Origin: Cryobacterium algoritolerans
GTDB lineage: Bacteria > Actinomycetota > Actinomycetes > Actinomycetales > Microbacteriaceae
Length of the DNA: 64,000 nucleotides
Reading direction: 5' to 3'
Assembly (NCBI RefSeq): GCF_004402785.1
Contig: NZ_SOFP01000046.1
Coordinates: forward strand, 124,001 to 188,000
The notes beneath the pieces were generated by a model that saw only the letters and a program-made list of their open reading frames with translations, ran no database searches and was not told the DNA's origin. Both the position numbers and the translations under genes were made by a program. Within the stretch, counting starts at the first letter, position 1. Each line of letters opens with the position of its first letter. Below are positions 9,434-19,105 of the stretch, piece by piece.

Positions 9434-10452
9434 CGCCGGCGCAATCGCGGGTCGGCGATCCACTGGGCCAGGTCGGTGATGACCGTCATCAGAATGTAGC
9501 CGATGGCCACGATCATGACCACCCCGATCACGACGGGCACGTCGCGCACCGTGACGGCGTTCAGTATCGTGCGGCCGAGGCCGGGCCGGGCGAAGATGGT
9601 CTCCACCACGACGGCGCCGCTGATCAAGGAACCGAAGGCCCAGCCGGAGAGGCTGATCGCCGGCAGCGACGCGTGTCGGAGCGCGTGGATCCAGCGCACG
9701 CCGCGTTCGCCCTCGCCGCGGGCTCTGGCCGAGAGCACGAACGGTGACTCGAGCGCGGTGAGCAGTGATTCGCGCATGATCTGGCCGAGGAACCCGGCCA
9801 GAGGGATCGCGAGCGTGAGCACGGGCAGCACGAGCCCGGCCGGTCCCGGTGTGCTGATCGGCGGCAGAACGCCCAGCCAGACACTGAAGAGCACGATCAG
9901 CGCGGTGGCCAGCCAGAAGTGGGGCAGTGCCGCTGCGACGATCTCCAGCCCAGAACCGAGGTACCAGGCGAAGCGGCCGCCGCGGGTTGACCAGGTGGCG
10001 AGCACGAGCGCGAACAGCCAGGCGACGACGAGCGCGAGTGCCGCCAGCAACAGGGTCCCGCCGAGCTGGCCGACCAGGAGCGGGGCGACGTCCTGTCTGA
10101 GCGCGTAGGAGCGGCCGAGGTCGCCGCGTGCCAGCCGGCCCAGTTGCGCCAGGTACTGCACGAGGACGGGCTGGTCGAGACCGTACTGGGCCCGAACCGC
10201 GGTCAACGCCTCCGGCGATGTCTGCGAGCCCGGACCGCCGAGGATGGCCTCGGCCGGGTCGCCCGGGATCAGTCGGATGGCGAAGAAGGTGATCGTGGCC
10301 ACGGCCCAGAGCACGAACACCGCCCCGACCAGGCGGGCAGCGAGCAGGCCGGGGATCGAACGGCGCACGGCGAGCCACGGGCGTGCCCGCAGGGGCCGTG
10401 CGGAGCGGGGCGCTCCGTCAGGCCGCAGCGCCCCTGCCGCGGTGCCGGTCAC
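9430..10452 (-). CDS. ABC transporter permease, DppB/OppB-like
   Basis: A 340-residue permease with the first helix at LLAARLVGAVFVLWAVATITFFAIRLIPGDPAEAILG, a typical DppB start, and a large periplasmic loop followed by a five-helix core. The EAA-like loop is SARARGEGERGVRWIHALRHASLP. The GTG start at 10452 overlaps the stop of the binding-protein gene (10449-10452), so translation is coupled. The N-terminal cytosolic tail (about 30 residues, Arg/Pro-rich) is slightly longer than usual. It forms the translocation pore with the DppC-like protein. Confidence 0.92.
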   Translation of the reverse strand: MTGTAAGALRPDGAPRSARPLRARPWLAVRRSIPGLLAARLVGAVFVLWAVATITFFAIRLIPGDPAEAILGGPGSQTSPEALTAVRAQYGLDQPVLVQYLAQLGRLARGDLGRSYALRQDVAPLLVGQLGGTLLLAALALVVAWLFALVLATWSTRGGRFAWYLGSGLEIVAAALPHFWLATALIVLFSVWLGVLPPISTPGPAGLVLPVLTLAIPLAGFLGQIMRESLLTALESPFVLSARARGEGERGVRWIHALRHASLPAISLSGWAFGSLISGAVVVETIFARPGLGRTILNAVTVRDVPVVIGVVMIVAIGYILMTVITDLAQWIADPRLRRR

Positions 10453-12098
10453 TCGGCGGGCAGCCAGGCGTCGTAGAACGTGGGAGTCGACACGGTGGGC
10501 ATCGCGCGGGCGCCGGAGACACGGGAGCTCAACAGGTAGTGGTTCTGCTGGTCGTAGAGCGGCAGGATGTAGAAGCCCTCCAGCACCCGGTTCTGCACCT
10601 GCGTGTAGAGGCCGGCGCGCTTGTCGGCATCCGTCACCGCCGCGGCCTCGGTGAGCAGTGCGTCCACCTCGGGGTCGTTCACCTGCGCGTGGTTGGCGAA
10701 GTAGCCGCTGGGGGCCGGCACGATGCCGGCGGAGTCGAAGAGGATGCGCAGCACGTCGGGACCGACCTTGCTGTATGGAGCGCTGACGGCGTCGTAGCCG
10801 TTCTCACCGAGCGCCGTGTACCAGCTGGCGAGGTCCATCGGGGTGAGCACCACGTCGAAGCCGGTCTTCTTCGCGGTCGCCTGGATCTGCTCGAACAATG
10901 ACCGTTCGGCGGGGATGGACTGGTTCGTACTGACCGGGAATTGGACGGTGAGGCGCACGCCGTCCTTGACCCGGAAGCCGGCCGCGTCGCGGGCTGTCCA
11001 GCCGGCGGAGTCTAGCAGCTTGTCGGCGGCCTTGGCGTCGTAGCCGAACAGGTCGGGTCGCTGGACCGCGGTGGCCTCTACGCTGCTGAGTGTGGAGTAT
11101 GACCGCTTGGCCGTGCCCTGGAAGAGGCTGGTGACGGCATCGTCGACGTTCGCCGAGCGGATGAACGCCTCGCGCACGCGCGGGTCGTTGAACGGCGGTC
11201 GGGACGAGTTCAACTCGATTCGGTTCGAGGCTCCGGGCCGGGGCGCGTCGAGGTGGGTGATCGAGTCACCCTTCTCCGCCTGCACGATCGTGTCGGGCTG
11301 GGCGTTGTCGATCACGTCGACGTCACCGGCCTGGAGGGCCGCGAACCGCGATGCCGAGTCGGGGATGAACCGCCAGACGATCCTGGCCAGGTACGCCGGG
11401 CCGGTGTGGTCGGCGTCGGCGGGCGGCGACGTGTACGTGGCGTTGCGCACGAGCACGACCGAATCCTGCTTCTGCCAGCTCTCGACCTTGAACGGGCCGG
11501 TACCGACCGGGGCCGCACAGTTCTCATCCATGCCACGGGCCAGGCCCGTCGGGGATTCGATCGCCAGCCACGGCTGGGTGAGCGATTCAAGGAGGGCGCT
11601 GTCCGGTGCGCTCAGGGTGAATCTGACCACCTTCGCGGAGACGGCTTCGGTGCTCGTGACCTTCGCCAGCGCCAGGTAGCCGGTCGAGGAACCCGTCTTC
11701 GGGTCCTGCAGGTGTGCCACGTTGGCCTGCACGGCGGCAGCGTCGAGCGGGGTCCCGTCCGTGAACGTGACGCCGTCCTTGAGTGTGAACTCCCAGGCGA
11801 GTCCGTCGGGGCTCTCCGTCCAGGATTTCGCCAGCCAGGGGATGATGGCGCCGTTGCCGTCCCGGGAGACCAGCGACTCCAGGTACTGCGTGCTGACCAG
11901 GGCCTGCGGGTAGTTGCCTCCGACGTGCGGGTCGAGGCAGGTGGGCTCGGCGTCTCCCGACGCGTAGGTGAGGGTGCCACCCTTCACCGGGGTGCCGCCG
12001 CCGGCACCGGGGGAGGCGGCACACGAGGTGAGCAGGAGGCCGGCGGCCAGGACGGCCCCGATGGCGGCCGAACGGTGAGAATGAATACAGGAATGCAT
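10449..12098 (-). CDS. Extracellular solute-binding lipoprotein, peptide/Ni family 5 (DppA/OppA-like)
   Basis: A 549-residue family-5 substrate-binding protein. The signal peptide is lipoprotein-type: His/Arg-containing n-region, AAIGAVLAAGLLL core and lipobox LTSC (Cys about residue 26), so it should be anchored on the outer membrane face. The SBP_bac_5 core is recognisable: GGTLTYASGDAEP, the ESPDGLAWEFTLKDGVTFTDGTPL motif characteristic of this family, and the C-terminal YILPLYDQQNHYL. As first gene of the operon it sets substrate range, probably oligopeptides or a related ligand; nickel or sugar ligands cannot be excluded. Only a weak ribosome site precedes the ATG. Confidence 0.92.
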   Translation of the reverse strand: MHSCIHSHRSAAIGAVLAAGLLLTSCAASPGAGGGTPVKGGTLTYASGDAEPTCLDPHVGGNYPQALVSTQYLESLVSRDGNGAIIPWLAKSWTESPDGLAWEFTLKDGVTFTDGTPLDAAAVQANVAHLQDPKTGSSTGYLALAKVTSTEAVSAKVVRFTLSAPDSALLESLTQPWLAIESPTGLARGMDENCAAPVGTGPFKVESWQKQDSVVLVRNATYTSPPADADHTGPAYLARIVWRFIPDSASRFAALQAGDVDVIDNAQPDTIVQAEKGDSITHLDAPRPGASNRIELNSSRPPFNDPRVREAFIRSANVDDAVTSLFQGTAKRSYSTLSSVEATAVQRPDLFGYDAKAADKLLDSAGWTARDAAGFRVKDGVRLTVQFPVSTNQSIPAERSLFEQIQATAKKTGFDVVLTPMDLASWYTALGENGYDAVSAPYSKVGPDVLRILFDSAGIVPAPSGYFANHAQVNDPEVDALLTEAAAVTDADKRAGLYTQVQNRVLEGFYILPLYDQQNHYLLSSRVSGARAMPTVSTPTFYDAWLPAE

Positions 12099-12232
12099 GA
12101 GAGGAGTCTCTTTTCACGGCAGGGGAACGGCCGAGTGTGCTGGTCGAGGAGTCGACCCGTAGTGGGTCGCCAATGTCCCATCGTAAAACATCGGGTGGCG
12201 ACCTGGAATTCCACCCGGCGGATGCGGCAGGG

Positions 12233-12238
12233 TAGAAT
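12233..12238 (+). promoter_or_regulatory. ileS: Candidate -10 box of the ileS leader promoter (TAGAAT)
   Basis: TAGAAT lies about 7 bases upstream of the CGCAAGCG segment where the T-box leader seems to begin, which is the spacing expected for a sigma-A type -10 element. The -35 region (around 12210-12216) is not recognisable. The same 130-bp interval (12099-12230) must also contain the promoter of the divergent peptide importer, for which I see no clear element. Confidence 0.4.
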
Positions 12239-12244
12239 CGCAAG

Positions 12245-12480
12245 CGCATGACTATGATCCGGCCATCACCGGTGAGTCTTCGGAAGAACGGCCCTCCGGG
12301 GTCTGCTAGAACCGAACGGGTCGGGCCCGTCACAGCCTCTGAACAAGCGGTCGCCCGCTCACCCGGGCGGCAAGCGAGGTGGTACCGCGGCGGATCCCGT
12401 TCGGAGTCGGCGTCCTCGTGGAACAGGGCAGGCCTGCGCGAAGCAGGAATCAGAAACTGCCCGACTCGTCCAGGAGAAGC
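12245..12480 (+). promoter_or_regulatory. ileS: T-box riboswitch leader of ileS, translational type with very short stem I
   Basis: The leader contains the T-box signature GAGGTGGTACCGCGG (12376-12390), whose UGGU (12380-12383) can pair with the ACCA end of uncharged tRNA-Ile. Near its 5' end a small hairpin, CCGG (12259-12262) and CCGG (12269-12272), carries the six-base loop CCATCA with the isoleucine codon AUC (12265-12267) as specifier; an outer stem GACT (12250-12253)/AGTC (12275-12278) closes it. This is the very short stem I known from actinobacterial ileS. No T-tract terminator is present; instead GAGTCGG (12404-12410) pairs with CCGACTC (12461-12467) just before the AGGAG ribosome site (12472-12476), which fits control of translation initiation. 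Uncharged tRNA-Ile would switch ileS translation on. Confidence 0.9.
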
Positions 12481-15400
12481 ATGACGTACCCCGCAGGTCA
12501 GCAAACAGGTTCGGCAGCCCGGCAGCCCGGCTCCATCGTGCCGTCGCCGAACTTTCCCCAGCTCGAAACCGAGGTGCTCTCGTTCTGGAAGGACGACGCC
12601 ACCTTCCAGGCGTCGATCGACAATCGGGAGGGTGCGCCCGAGTGGGTCTTCTATGACGGGCCGCCATTCGCCAACGGCATGCCGCACTACGGCCACCTCC
12701 TGACCGGGTATGCGAAGGACCTTTTTCCGCGTTTCCAGACCATGCGCGGCAAACAGGTGCACCGCCGGTTCGGCTGGGACACCCACGGGCTCCCGGCCGA
12801 GCTCGAGGCCGAACGCGAGCTGGGCATCGTCGACAAGAGCGAGATCGAGAAGATGGGCATCGGCGCCTTCAACGCCGTCGCCCGCAGCTCCGTGCTCAAG
12901 TACACGAAGGTGTGGGAAGAGTACGTCACCCGCCAGGCCCGTTGGGTTGACTTCGAAAACGATTACAAGACGCTCGACATCACCTTCATGGAGTCCGTGA
13001 TCTGGGCCTTTAAACGGCTGCACGACAAGGGCCTCGCCTACGAGGGCTACCGGGTGCTGCCGTACTGCTGGCGTGACCAGACCCCACTGTCCAACCATGA
13101 GCTGCGGATGGACGACGACGTCTACAAGATGCGCCAGGACCAGACGGTCACGGTCACGTTCCCACTGGTCGGGGCGAAGGCGGAGGCGCTCGGCCTCACC
13201 GCCGTGCGCGCCCTCGCCTGGACGACGACTCCGTGGACACTGCCGACCAACCTCGCGCTCGCCGTCGGCCCGCGGATCGTCTACGCCGTCGTGCCGGCCG
13301 GCCCGAACGGCACCCCGGATGCCACCGTCCTCCGCGAGGAGACCGGCAGAACGGATGCCGCCGCCGAGGTGTTCGGCGCCGAGTACCTGCTCGCGATCGA
13401 CCTCGTCGGCAACTACGCCAAGGACCTCGGTTATGAGTCCGCCGCCGACGCGACCGCGGCGATCTCCCGCACCGTTCTCGGCAGCGACCTCGAGGGTGTC
13501 TCCTATGACCGGCTCTTCGACTACTACGCGGACACCGCGGTCTGGGGCACCCGGAACGCCTGGACCGTCGTCGTCGCCGACTACGTCACGACCGCGGACG
13601 GCACCGGGATCGTGCACCAGGCGCCCGCCTACGGCGAGGAGGACCAGCGCATCTGCGAGGCCGCCGGCATCCCGGTGATCATCTCGCTCGACGACGGCGG
13701 GAAGTTCCTGCCCGACGTGCCGGAGGTCGCCGGCCTGCTCTGGTCAGACGCGAACAAGCCGCTCACCCAGCTGATCCGCGCCGAGGGGCGCCTGCTCCGC
13801 CAGGCCAGCTACGAGCACTCCTACCCGCACTGCTGGCGCTGCCGCAACCCCCTCATCTACAAGGCCGTGTCCAGCTGGTTCGTGCGGGTCACCGACTTCC
13901 GGGGCCGCATGGAGGTGCTCAACCAGGACATCAACTGGGTCCCGGAGAACGTCAAGGACGGTCAATTCGGCAAGTGGATCGGTAACGCCCGCGACTGGTC
14001 GATCAGCCGCAACCGCTACTTCGGCTCGCCGATCCCGGTCTGGAAGAGCGATAACCCCGACTACCCGCGGATCGACGTCTACGGTTCCCTCGACGAGCTC
14101 GAAGCCGACTTCGGCGTGCGCCCCACCGACCTGCACCGCCCGTACATCGACGAGCTCACCCGGCCGAACCCTGACGACCCGACCGGGCAGTCCACCATGC
14201 GGCGCATCACGGATGTGCTCGACGTCTGGTTCGACTCCGGCTCGATGCCGTTCGCCCAGGTGCATTACCCGTTCGAGAACCGGGACTGGTTCGACAGTCA
14301 CAACCCCGCCGACTTCATCGTCGAGTACATCGGTCAGACCCGTGGCTGGTTCTACATGCTGCACGTGCTCGGGGTCGCCTTGTTCGACCGTCCGGCCTTC
14401 AAGAACGTCGTCAGCCACGGCATCGTGCTCGGCAGCGACGGGCAGAAGATGTCGAAGTCGCTGCGCAACTACCCCGACGTGAACGAGGTGTTCGACCGGG
14501 ACGGGTCGGATGCGATGCGCTGGTTCCTGATGAGTTCCTCCGTGCTGCGCGGCGGCAACCTCATCGTCACGGAGGAAGGCATCCGCGAGGGTGCCCGCCA
14601 GGTCATGCTCCCGCTCTGGAGCACCTGGTACTTCTTTTCTCTCTACGCCAACGCGTCAGGCGAGAACGGCTACGACGCGAGCTGGCGCACCGACTCCACC
14701 GACGTGCTCGACCGCTACCTGCTGGCCAAGACCCGCGCATTGATCGTGGACGTCACCGCCGACCTCGAAAACCTGGACAGCACCCAGGCGTCCGCCCGGC
14801 TCCGGGACTTCGCCGACGTTCTCACCAACTGGTACGTGCGCCGGTCCCGCGACCGGTTCTGGGTCGGAGCGACCGGGGTCTCGACAGGCTCGACCACCGG
14901 GGCAGGCTCGACCACCGGGGCAGCCACGACCACCGGGGCGGTGGCAGAGCCCGGTGACAGCACCGAGGCCTTCGACACCCTGTATACCGTGCTCGAAACC
15001 GTTGCCCGGGTTGCCGCACCCCTGCTCCCGCTCGTCACCGAGCGCATCTGGCAGGGACTCACCGGTGGCCGCAGCGTGCACCTCGAGGACTGGCCCGACC
15101 CTGAGTTGTTCCCCGCCGATGATGTGCTCGTCGCCGCCATGGACCAGGTGCGTACCATCAGTTCCACCGTGCTCTCCCTGCGCAAGCAGGCCGGGCTGCG
15201 TGTGCGCCTGCCGCTCGCGAACCTGACCGTCGTCACCACCGACACGGTGGCGATGGCGCCGTTCGAGGCCATTTTGCGCGACGAGCTCAACGTCAAGAAC
15301 GTGACCCTGGTGGAGCTCGCCGCCGACAGCGCCACCGCCTATGGCGTGACTTCCCGGCTCAACGTCAACGCCCGGGCAGCAGGCCCGCGTCTCGGCAAGC

Positions 15401-15993
15401 AGGTGCAACACGTGATCAGGGCCGCCCGCGCCGGCGAGTGGAGCGAGACCGACGGCGTTGTCACCGCCGGCGGGATCGAATTGGCCCCGGGGGAGTACGA
15501 GCTGGTGCTGCAGACCGGCGGCCAGGCCGCCGAAGCAGGCCGGGGCGCCGAGTCCGGCGACACGACCGCTCTCGCCCTGCTCCAGGGCGGCGGTTTCGTG
15601 TTGCTCGACACGGAGACGACCGCGGAGCTCGAGGCCGAGGGATTCGCCAGGGACCTGATCCGCGCGGTGCAGGACACCCGCAAGTCCGCCGGATTCGAGG
15701 TGAGCGACCGCATCCGCCTCGACCTGGTCTTCTTCGACGACGCTGACATGGCCACCTTCGCCCTGGCCTCGGGGGTCGACCTGCCGGCAGAAACCCTCAC
15801 CACCCGCTTTGCCACCCATCGCGCGAGCGACGCGGGCTCCGAGCAGCTCGACGCGACCCTGCCGTCGGAATGGCTCGGCGGCCTGGTGGGTGCGCCGGTC
15901 GAACACTACGTGCGCTTCGAAGCGGGGCAGTACGCCAACCTGGGTGCCGTGCTCGTCGCCGTCGCCAGAGAGAACGGACTCATCCATGTCTAA
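12481..15993 (+). CDS. ileS: Isoleucyl-tRNA synthetase, with a GSTTGA repeat insertion
   Basis: Class Ia synthetase of 1170 residues charging tRNA-Ile. It has the HIGH-type motif [15 protein letters not shown] (about residue 64), the editing CP1 domain, the tryptophan-rich [11 protein letters not shown], the KMSKS loop [11 protein letters not shown] (about 660) and the anticodon-binding motif [13 protein letters not shown] (about 788). The ATG at 12481 was chosen because AGGAG lies 4 bases before it and it follows the T-box leader directly. Between RDRFW and the conserved helix [20 protein letters not shown] there is an unusual Gly/Ser/Thr stretch with three GSTTGA-type hexapeptides encoded by 18-bp DNA repeats (14883-14936). 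The 3' end overlaps folC by 8 bases. Confidence 0.97.
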   Translation: MTYPAGQQTGSAARQPGSIVPSPNFPQLETEVLSFWKDDATFQASIDNREGAPEWVFYDGPPFANGMPHYGHLLTGYAKDLFPRFQTMRGKQVHRRFGWDTHGLPAELEAERELGIVDKSEIEKMGIGAFNAVARSSVLKYTKVWEEYVTRQARWVDFENDYKTLDITFMESVIWAFKRLHDKGLAYEGYRVLPYCWRDQTPLSNHELRMDDDVYKMRQDQTVTVTFPLVGAKAEALGLTAVRALAWTTTPWTLPTNLALAVGPRIVYAVVPAGPNGTPDATVLREETGRTDAAAEVFGAEYLLAIDLVGNYAKDLGYESAADATAAISRTVLGSDLEGVSYDRLFDYYADTAVWGTRNAWTVVVADYVTTADGTGIVHQAPAYGEEDQRICEAAGIPVIISLDDGGKFLPDVPEVAGLLWSDANKPLTQLIRAEGRLLRQASYEHSYPHCWRCRNPLIYKAVSSWFVRVTDFRGRMEVLNQDINWVPENVKDGQFGKWIGNARDWSISRNRYFGSPIPVWKSDNPDYPRIDVYGSLDELEADFGVRPTDLHRPYIDELTRPNPDDPTGQSTMRRITDVLDVWFDSGSMPFAQVHYPFENRDWFDSHNPADFIVEYIGQTRGWFYMLHVLGVALFDRPAFKNVVSHGIVLGSDGQKMSKSLRNYPDVNEVFDRDGSDAMRWFLMSSSVLRGGNLIVTEEGIREGARQVMLPLWSTWYFFSLYANASGENGYDASWRTDSTDVLDRYLLAKTRALIVDVTADLENLDSTQASARLRDFADVLTNWYVRRSRDRFWVGATGVSTGSTTGAGSTTGAATTTGAVAEPGDSTEAFDTLYTVLETVARVAAPLLPLVTERIWQGLTGGRSVHLEDWPDPELFPADDVLVAAMDQVRTISSTVLSLRKQAGLRVRLPLANLTVVTTDTVAMAPFEAILRDELNVKNVTLVELAADSATAYGVTSRLNVNARAAGPRLGKQVQHVIRAARAGEWSETDGVVTAGGIELAPGEYELVLQTGGQAAEAGRGAESGDTTALALLQGGGFVLLDTETTAELEAEGFARDLIRAVQDTRKSAGFEVSDRIRLDLVFFDDADMATFALASGVDLPAETLTTRFATHRASDAGSEQLDATLPSEWLGGLVGAPVEHYVRFEAGQYANLGAVLVAVARENGLIHV
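14873..14936 (+). repeat. Three 18-bp tandem repeats inside ileS, related to the intergenic element at 6714
   Basis: Units GACAGGCTCGACCACCGG, GGCAGGCTCGACCACCGG and GGCAGCCACGACCACCGG follow each other at 14883-14900, 14901-14918 and 14919-14936. The bases before the first unit (CCGGGGTCTC, 14873-14882) extend the match to the intergenic element near 6714 in reverse orientation. Because the unit is a multiple of three, it adds a flexible GSTTGA linker without breaking the frame. Confidence 0.85.
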
Positions 15994-17362
15994 GTCCAGC
16001 GCAAAAGCCGACGACGCCGGGCGGAGCGCCGGCGACGCCGTGTACGCCGCTCTGCTGGCCCGTGTCGGCGAAGGGTCCCCGCGGCCCCGCCTCGAACCGA
16101 CCAGGCGGGTCCTTGAATTGCTCGGCGACCCGCAGACGGTGTACCCGATCATCCATATCACCGGCACCAACGGCAAAACCAGCACCAGCCGGATCGCCGA
16201 GAGCCTGCTCCGCGCCTACGGCCTGCGTACCGGCCTGCTGATCAGCCCGCACCTCGTGCGGCTCAACGAGCGCATCGTGATCGACGGTGAGCCGATCGAC
16301 GACGTGGCCCTCGCCGCGAATTGGGACGACATCGCCCCGTACCTGCGGATTGTCGACGACGAGCTCACCGCCGCGGGCGACGAACCGCTGACCTTCTTCG
16401 AGGCGCTCACCGTTCTCGCCTTCGCCTGCTTCGCCGATGCCCCCGTCGAGGTCGCGGTGATCGAGGTCGGGATGGGCGGCGAGTGGGACTCCACGAACGT
16501 CGCCGACGGGCAGGTCGCCGTGATCACGCCGATCGCCCTGGACCATACCAAGCGCCTTGGGAGCACCATCGCGGAGATCGCCCGCACGAAGTCCGGGATC
16601 ATCAAGCCGGCGGCATCCGTCGTCACGGCGGCGCAGGCCGAGCCGGCGCAGGCCGAGCTCGAACGCGCCGTCGAACTGACCGAATCGACCCTGGCCAGCG
16701 AGGGCGAAGACTTCGCCCTGCTCGCCAGCCAGGTCGCCGTGGGCGGGCAGCTCATCTCGGTGCGCGGCCTCGCCGGAACCTATTCCGACCTTTTCCTTCC
16801 GCTCTACGGCACCCACCAGGCGCAGAACGCGGCCGTCGCGATCGCCGCCGTCGAATCGTTCCTCGGCGCCGGCAGCCAGGAGCTGGCCTACGACCTCGTT
16901 GAGGAGGGCCTCGCCTCCGCCACCTCGCCCGGCCGGCTGCAGCTGGTCGGCATCGACCCGACCGTGCTGGTGGATGCCGCGCACAATCCGCACGGAGCGG
17001 CCGCCCTGGCCGCGGCGTTGGACGACTACTTCGACTTCGACGAGATCCTCGCCGTCGTCGGCATCCTCGCCGACAAGGACGCCGCCGGGATCATCGCCGC
17101 GCTCGAGCCTGTCGTCGGCCGATTCCACGTCACCGCGTCGCACTCCGAGCGGGCCATCCCCGTCGACGACCTCGCCGACCTGGTCGCGCGCACGGCCGGG
17201 GATGACATCACGATCCGGTTTGACGACCTCGGCCAGGCCCTCGATTCCGCCAGGGACTGGGCCGAGGAGTCCCCACGCCGCGCCGTCATCGTCACCGGGT
17301 CGATCACCCTCGTCGGCGAGGCGATCGCCTTGGCCGACGCCCGGGAATGGCTGAAGAAATGA
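15986..17362 (+). CDS. folC: Bifunctional folylpolyglutamate/dihydrofolate synthase
   Basis: A 458-residue Mur-ligase-family enzyme that adds glutamate to dihydropteroate and tetrahydrofolate. The P-loop is [13 protein letters not shown] (about residue 52), the substrate segment [13 protein letters not shown] follows, then the middle-domain motifs [13 protein letters not shown] and [11 protein letters not shown], and the C-terminal domain with [12 protein letters not shown] (about 333). The ATG at 15986 sits within the last codons of ileS (8-base overlap); a longer upstream open frame would run through ileS and is rejected. The downstream DUF4233 gene overlaps its 3' end by 16 bases, the usual actinobacterial ileS-folC-DUF4233-ndk order. 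Confidence 0.95.
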   Translation: MSKSSAKADDAGRSAGDAVYAALLARVGEGSPRPRLEPTRRVLELLGDPQTVYPIIHITGTNGKTSTSRIAESLLRAYGLRTGLLISPHLVRLNERIVIDGEPIDDVALAANWDDIAPYLRIVDDELTAAGDEPLTFFEALTVLAFACFADAPVEVAVIEVGMGGEWDSTNVADGQVAVITPIALDHTKRLGSTIAEIARTKSGIIKPAASVVTAAQAEPAQAELERAVELTESTLASEGEDFALLASQVAVGGQLISVRGLAGTYSDLFLPLYGTHQAQNAAVAIAAVESFLGAGSQELAYDLVEEGLASATSPGRLQLVGIDPTVLVDAAHNPHGAAALAAALDDYFDFDEILAVVGILADKDAAGIIAALEPVVGRFHVTASHSERAIPVDDLADLVARTAGDDITIRFDDLGQALDSARDWAEESPRRAVIVTGSITLVGEAIALADAREWLKK

Positions 17363-17697
17363 GCCAACGCTCGGTGAAACGGTCGCTGGCCTCGATCGTG
17401 CTCGGCTTCGAGATCATCGTCGTGTTCCTCGCCGCGCTGGTCATCTTCGGCCTCGGGGCCCTGCCTGCCTGGCTCGCGCTCGGCGGGGGAGCGGCGCTCT
17501 GCCTCGCCATGGTCGCCGTCATCGGCCTGCTCGGCCGGGGCTGGTCGTATTACGCCGGCTGGGGCATCCAGGCCATCGTCATCGCCACCGGTTTCCTCAA
17601 CCCCACGATGTTTTTTATTGGCGCAATGTTTGCCGCCATGTGGACGTACTGCATGGTCGTCGGCACCAGGATAGACAACCAGAAGGAGAGCTCATGA
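17347..17697 (+). CDS. DUF4233 small membrane protein
   Basis: A 116-residue protein with four predicted transmembrane helices: SIVLGFEIIVVFLAALVIFGL, ALGGGAALCLAMVAVIGLL, AGWGIQAIVIATGFLN and MFFIGAMFAAMWTYCMVV, with a short cytosolic N-terminus. It matches the DUF4233 family, regularly found between folC and ndk in Actinobacteria; its function is unknown. It overlaps folC by 16 bases and its TGA overlaps the ndk ATG (ATGA, 17694-17697), so the four genes form one translationally coupled operon. Confidence 0.85.
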   Translation: MAEEMSQRSVKRSLASIVLGFEIIVVFLAALVIFGLGALPAWLALGGGAALCLAMVAVIGLLGRGWSYYAGWGIQAIVIATGFLNPTMFFIGAMFAAMWTYCMVVGTRIDNQKESS

Positions 17698-18116
17698 GCA
17701 CCCAGATCGAAGAAACCCTCGTATTGGTGAAGCCGGACGGCGTGGCCCGCAACCTGTCCGGCGAGATCCTGCGCCGGATCGAGGCGAAGGGCTATTCCCT
17801 CGTCGACGTGAAGCTGGTCGAGCCAGACCGGTCCCTGCTCGCTGCGCACTACGCCGAGCACGAGGGCAAGCCGTTCTTCGAACCGCTCGTCGAGTTCATG
17901 GAAAGCGGGGCCGTCCTCGCGCTCCGGATCGCCGGTGAACGCGTGATCGAGGGCTTCCGCGCCCTCGCCGGAACGACCGACCCGACGACCGCGGCACCCG
18001 GGACCATCCGCGGCGACCTCGGCCGCGACTGGGGCGGAAAGGTGCAGCAGAACCTCGTACACGGCTCCGACTCGCCCGAGTCGGCTGCCCGCGAACTGGC
18101 CCTCTGGTTCGACTAG
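17694..18116 (+). CDS. ndk: Nucleoside diphosphate kinase
   Basis: A 140-residue cytosolic kinase that moves the terminal phosphate between nucleoside triphosphates and diphosphates. The start LVLVKPDGVARNLSGEILRRIEAKG is characteristic, and the phosphorylated histidine lies in NLVHGSDSPESAARE (His about 118). Length is normal for the family. The start was set at 17694 by the AAGGAGAG ribosome site and the ATGA overlap with DUF4233. A strong hairpin follows 20 bases after the stop and ends the operon. Confidence 0.96.
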   Translation: MSTQIEETLVLVKPDGVARNLSGEILRRIEAKGYSLVDVKLVEPDRSLLAAHYAEHEGKPFFEPLVEFMESGAVLALRIAGERVIEGFRALAGTTDPTTAAPGTIRGDLGRDWGGKVQQNLVHGSDSPESAARELALWFD

Positions 18117-18136
18117 ACCTCTGGCCGGACCGTGAG

Positions 18137-18170
18137 AAAAGCCGCCTCCCAATCGTGCGGAGGCGGTTTT
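18137..18170. terminator. Bidirectional intrinsic terminator between ndk and VKOR
   Basis: Stem CCGCCTCC (18142-18149) and GGAGGCGG (18159-18166), loop of 9 bases, flanked by AAAA on the left and TTTT on the right. It can therefore work for ndk (plus) and for the convergent VKOR gene (minus). Confidence 0.8.
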
Positions 18171-18225
18171 CCCCACACCTGGCCGACGTGACGGAGCAGG
18201 CCGCCACGCGCGCGGTCGGCCTGGC

Positions 18226-18825
18226 TCAGAGGCGGTGCAGGAAGTCCATCTGCACCTGGGCGATGGTCGCGCCCGCCAGGTAGCAGCCGATCGTGATCAC
18301 GACGATCCAGGAGTGGGCGCCGGCGGCGAAGCGGCGCACCGCGGCGGATGCCGGGAGGTTCCCCTCCTTGAGGTTGTGCAGCGTGACCGCAAGGAAGACC
18401 GGAATGGTCACGACCCAGGTCACCATGCACCACGGGCAGAGCACGTCCAACACGAAGAAACTCTGGCCCATCAGCCAGACCACGAACGCGATCGCACCGG
18501 TGACTCCCACGTTCAGGCCGATCCAGAACCAGCGGGGGAACCGGGCCCCGGCGAGGATGCCGGCGCCGATCGTGATCACGACGCTCCAGCCGACCAGGCC
18601 GATCAGTGGGTTCGGGAAGCCGAAGATGGCGCCCTGCCACGAGCCCAGGTTGGTGCTGCAGCCCACGAGCACGCTGAAGTTGCAGGAGAGCTGGGCCTGG
18701 GGATCCTCAAGGATGTGGATCTTGTCGAGAGTGAGCAGGAAGGCCGCAGTCAGGGCGATCAAACCGCCGATGATGAGCAAGATTGCGAGCCCAACGGGGC
18801 GCTTGGACGTCTCGGGCTGTGGCAC
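18226..18825 (-). CDS. Vitamin K epoxide reductase (VKOR) family protein
   Basis: A 199-residue membrane protein with at least four helices, expected to reoxidise a DsbA-like thioredoxin for disulfide formation in exported proteins, passing electrons to quinone. The loop cysteine pair is SCNFSVLVGCSTNLGSW (Cys about 47 and 55) and the active-site pair is LCPWCMV (about 130). The serine/tryptophan pattern after the first pair (GSWQGAIFGFPNPLIGLVGW) is typical of actinobacterial VKOR. No partner DsbA gene is in the window. It is monocistronic, ending at the shared terminator. Confidence 0.93.
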   Translation of the reverse strand: MPQPETSKRPVGLAILLIIGGLIALTAAFLLTLDKIHILEDPQAQLSCNFSVLVGCSTNLGSWQGAIFGFPNPLIGLVGWSVVITIGAGILAGARFPRWFWIGLNVGVTGAIAFVVWLMGQSFFVLDVLCPWCMVTWVVTIPVFLAVTLHNLKEGNLPASAAVRRFAAGAHSWIVVITIGCYLAGATIAQVQMDFLHRL

Positions 18826-18872
18826 CCTCGGATTATGTCATGCGCCTCGCGCTTGATCCTGAGAATGCGTGC

Positions 18873-18878
18873 GATAAT
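18873..18878 (+). promoter_or_regulatory. rne: Candidate extended -10 promoter of rne (TGC-GATAAT)
   Basis: GATAAT is preceded by TGC, giving an extended -10 element. A TTGATC at 18853-18858 is too close (14-base spacer) for a standard -35. If used, the rne transcript would carry an untranslated leader of about 220 bases. RNase E messengers in other bacteria have long self-regulating leaders; whether this one does is unknown. Confidence 0.4.
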
Positions 18879-19105
18879 CGAAGAAGTCGCTTGAGCCGCG
18901 CTCAAGCTGACGCCAGAGAAGGCCTAATGGGCAGCGAACGCCCAGATTCATTGGTCCCACGACCAAAGGTATTAGCAATCAGAGCCAAGAGCCGGTTGCG
19001 AACGAAGAGGATTCCCGAGGCTTTTGCGCAAGCAGAAACCTCGCACGAGAGAGTAGCCGGATGGGTGGCGCGGTCGCCCAAAACCGGTCAAGGAGCGCAC
19101 CAGCG

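Noticed and set aside
8570..10378. Minus-strand frame of 602 codons covering both permease genes
   Set aside because: Only its last 287 codons are a real permease (from 9433); the first half is an out-of-frame shadow of the DppB-like gene.
11587..13617. Very long minus-strand open frame crossing the ileS leader and start
   Set aside because: It lies opposite the T-box and ileS, has no known domain, and such antisense frames are normal in DNA with this GC bias. Similar frames opposite valS, obgE, nrdD and glgX were left out for the same reason.
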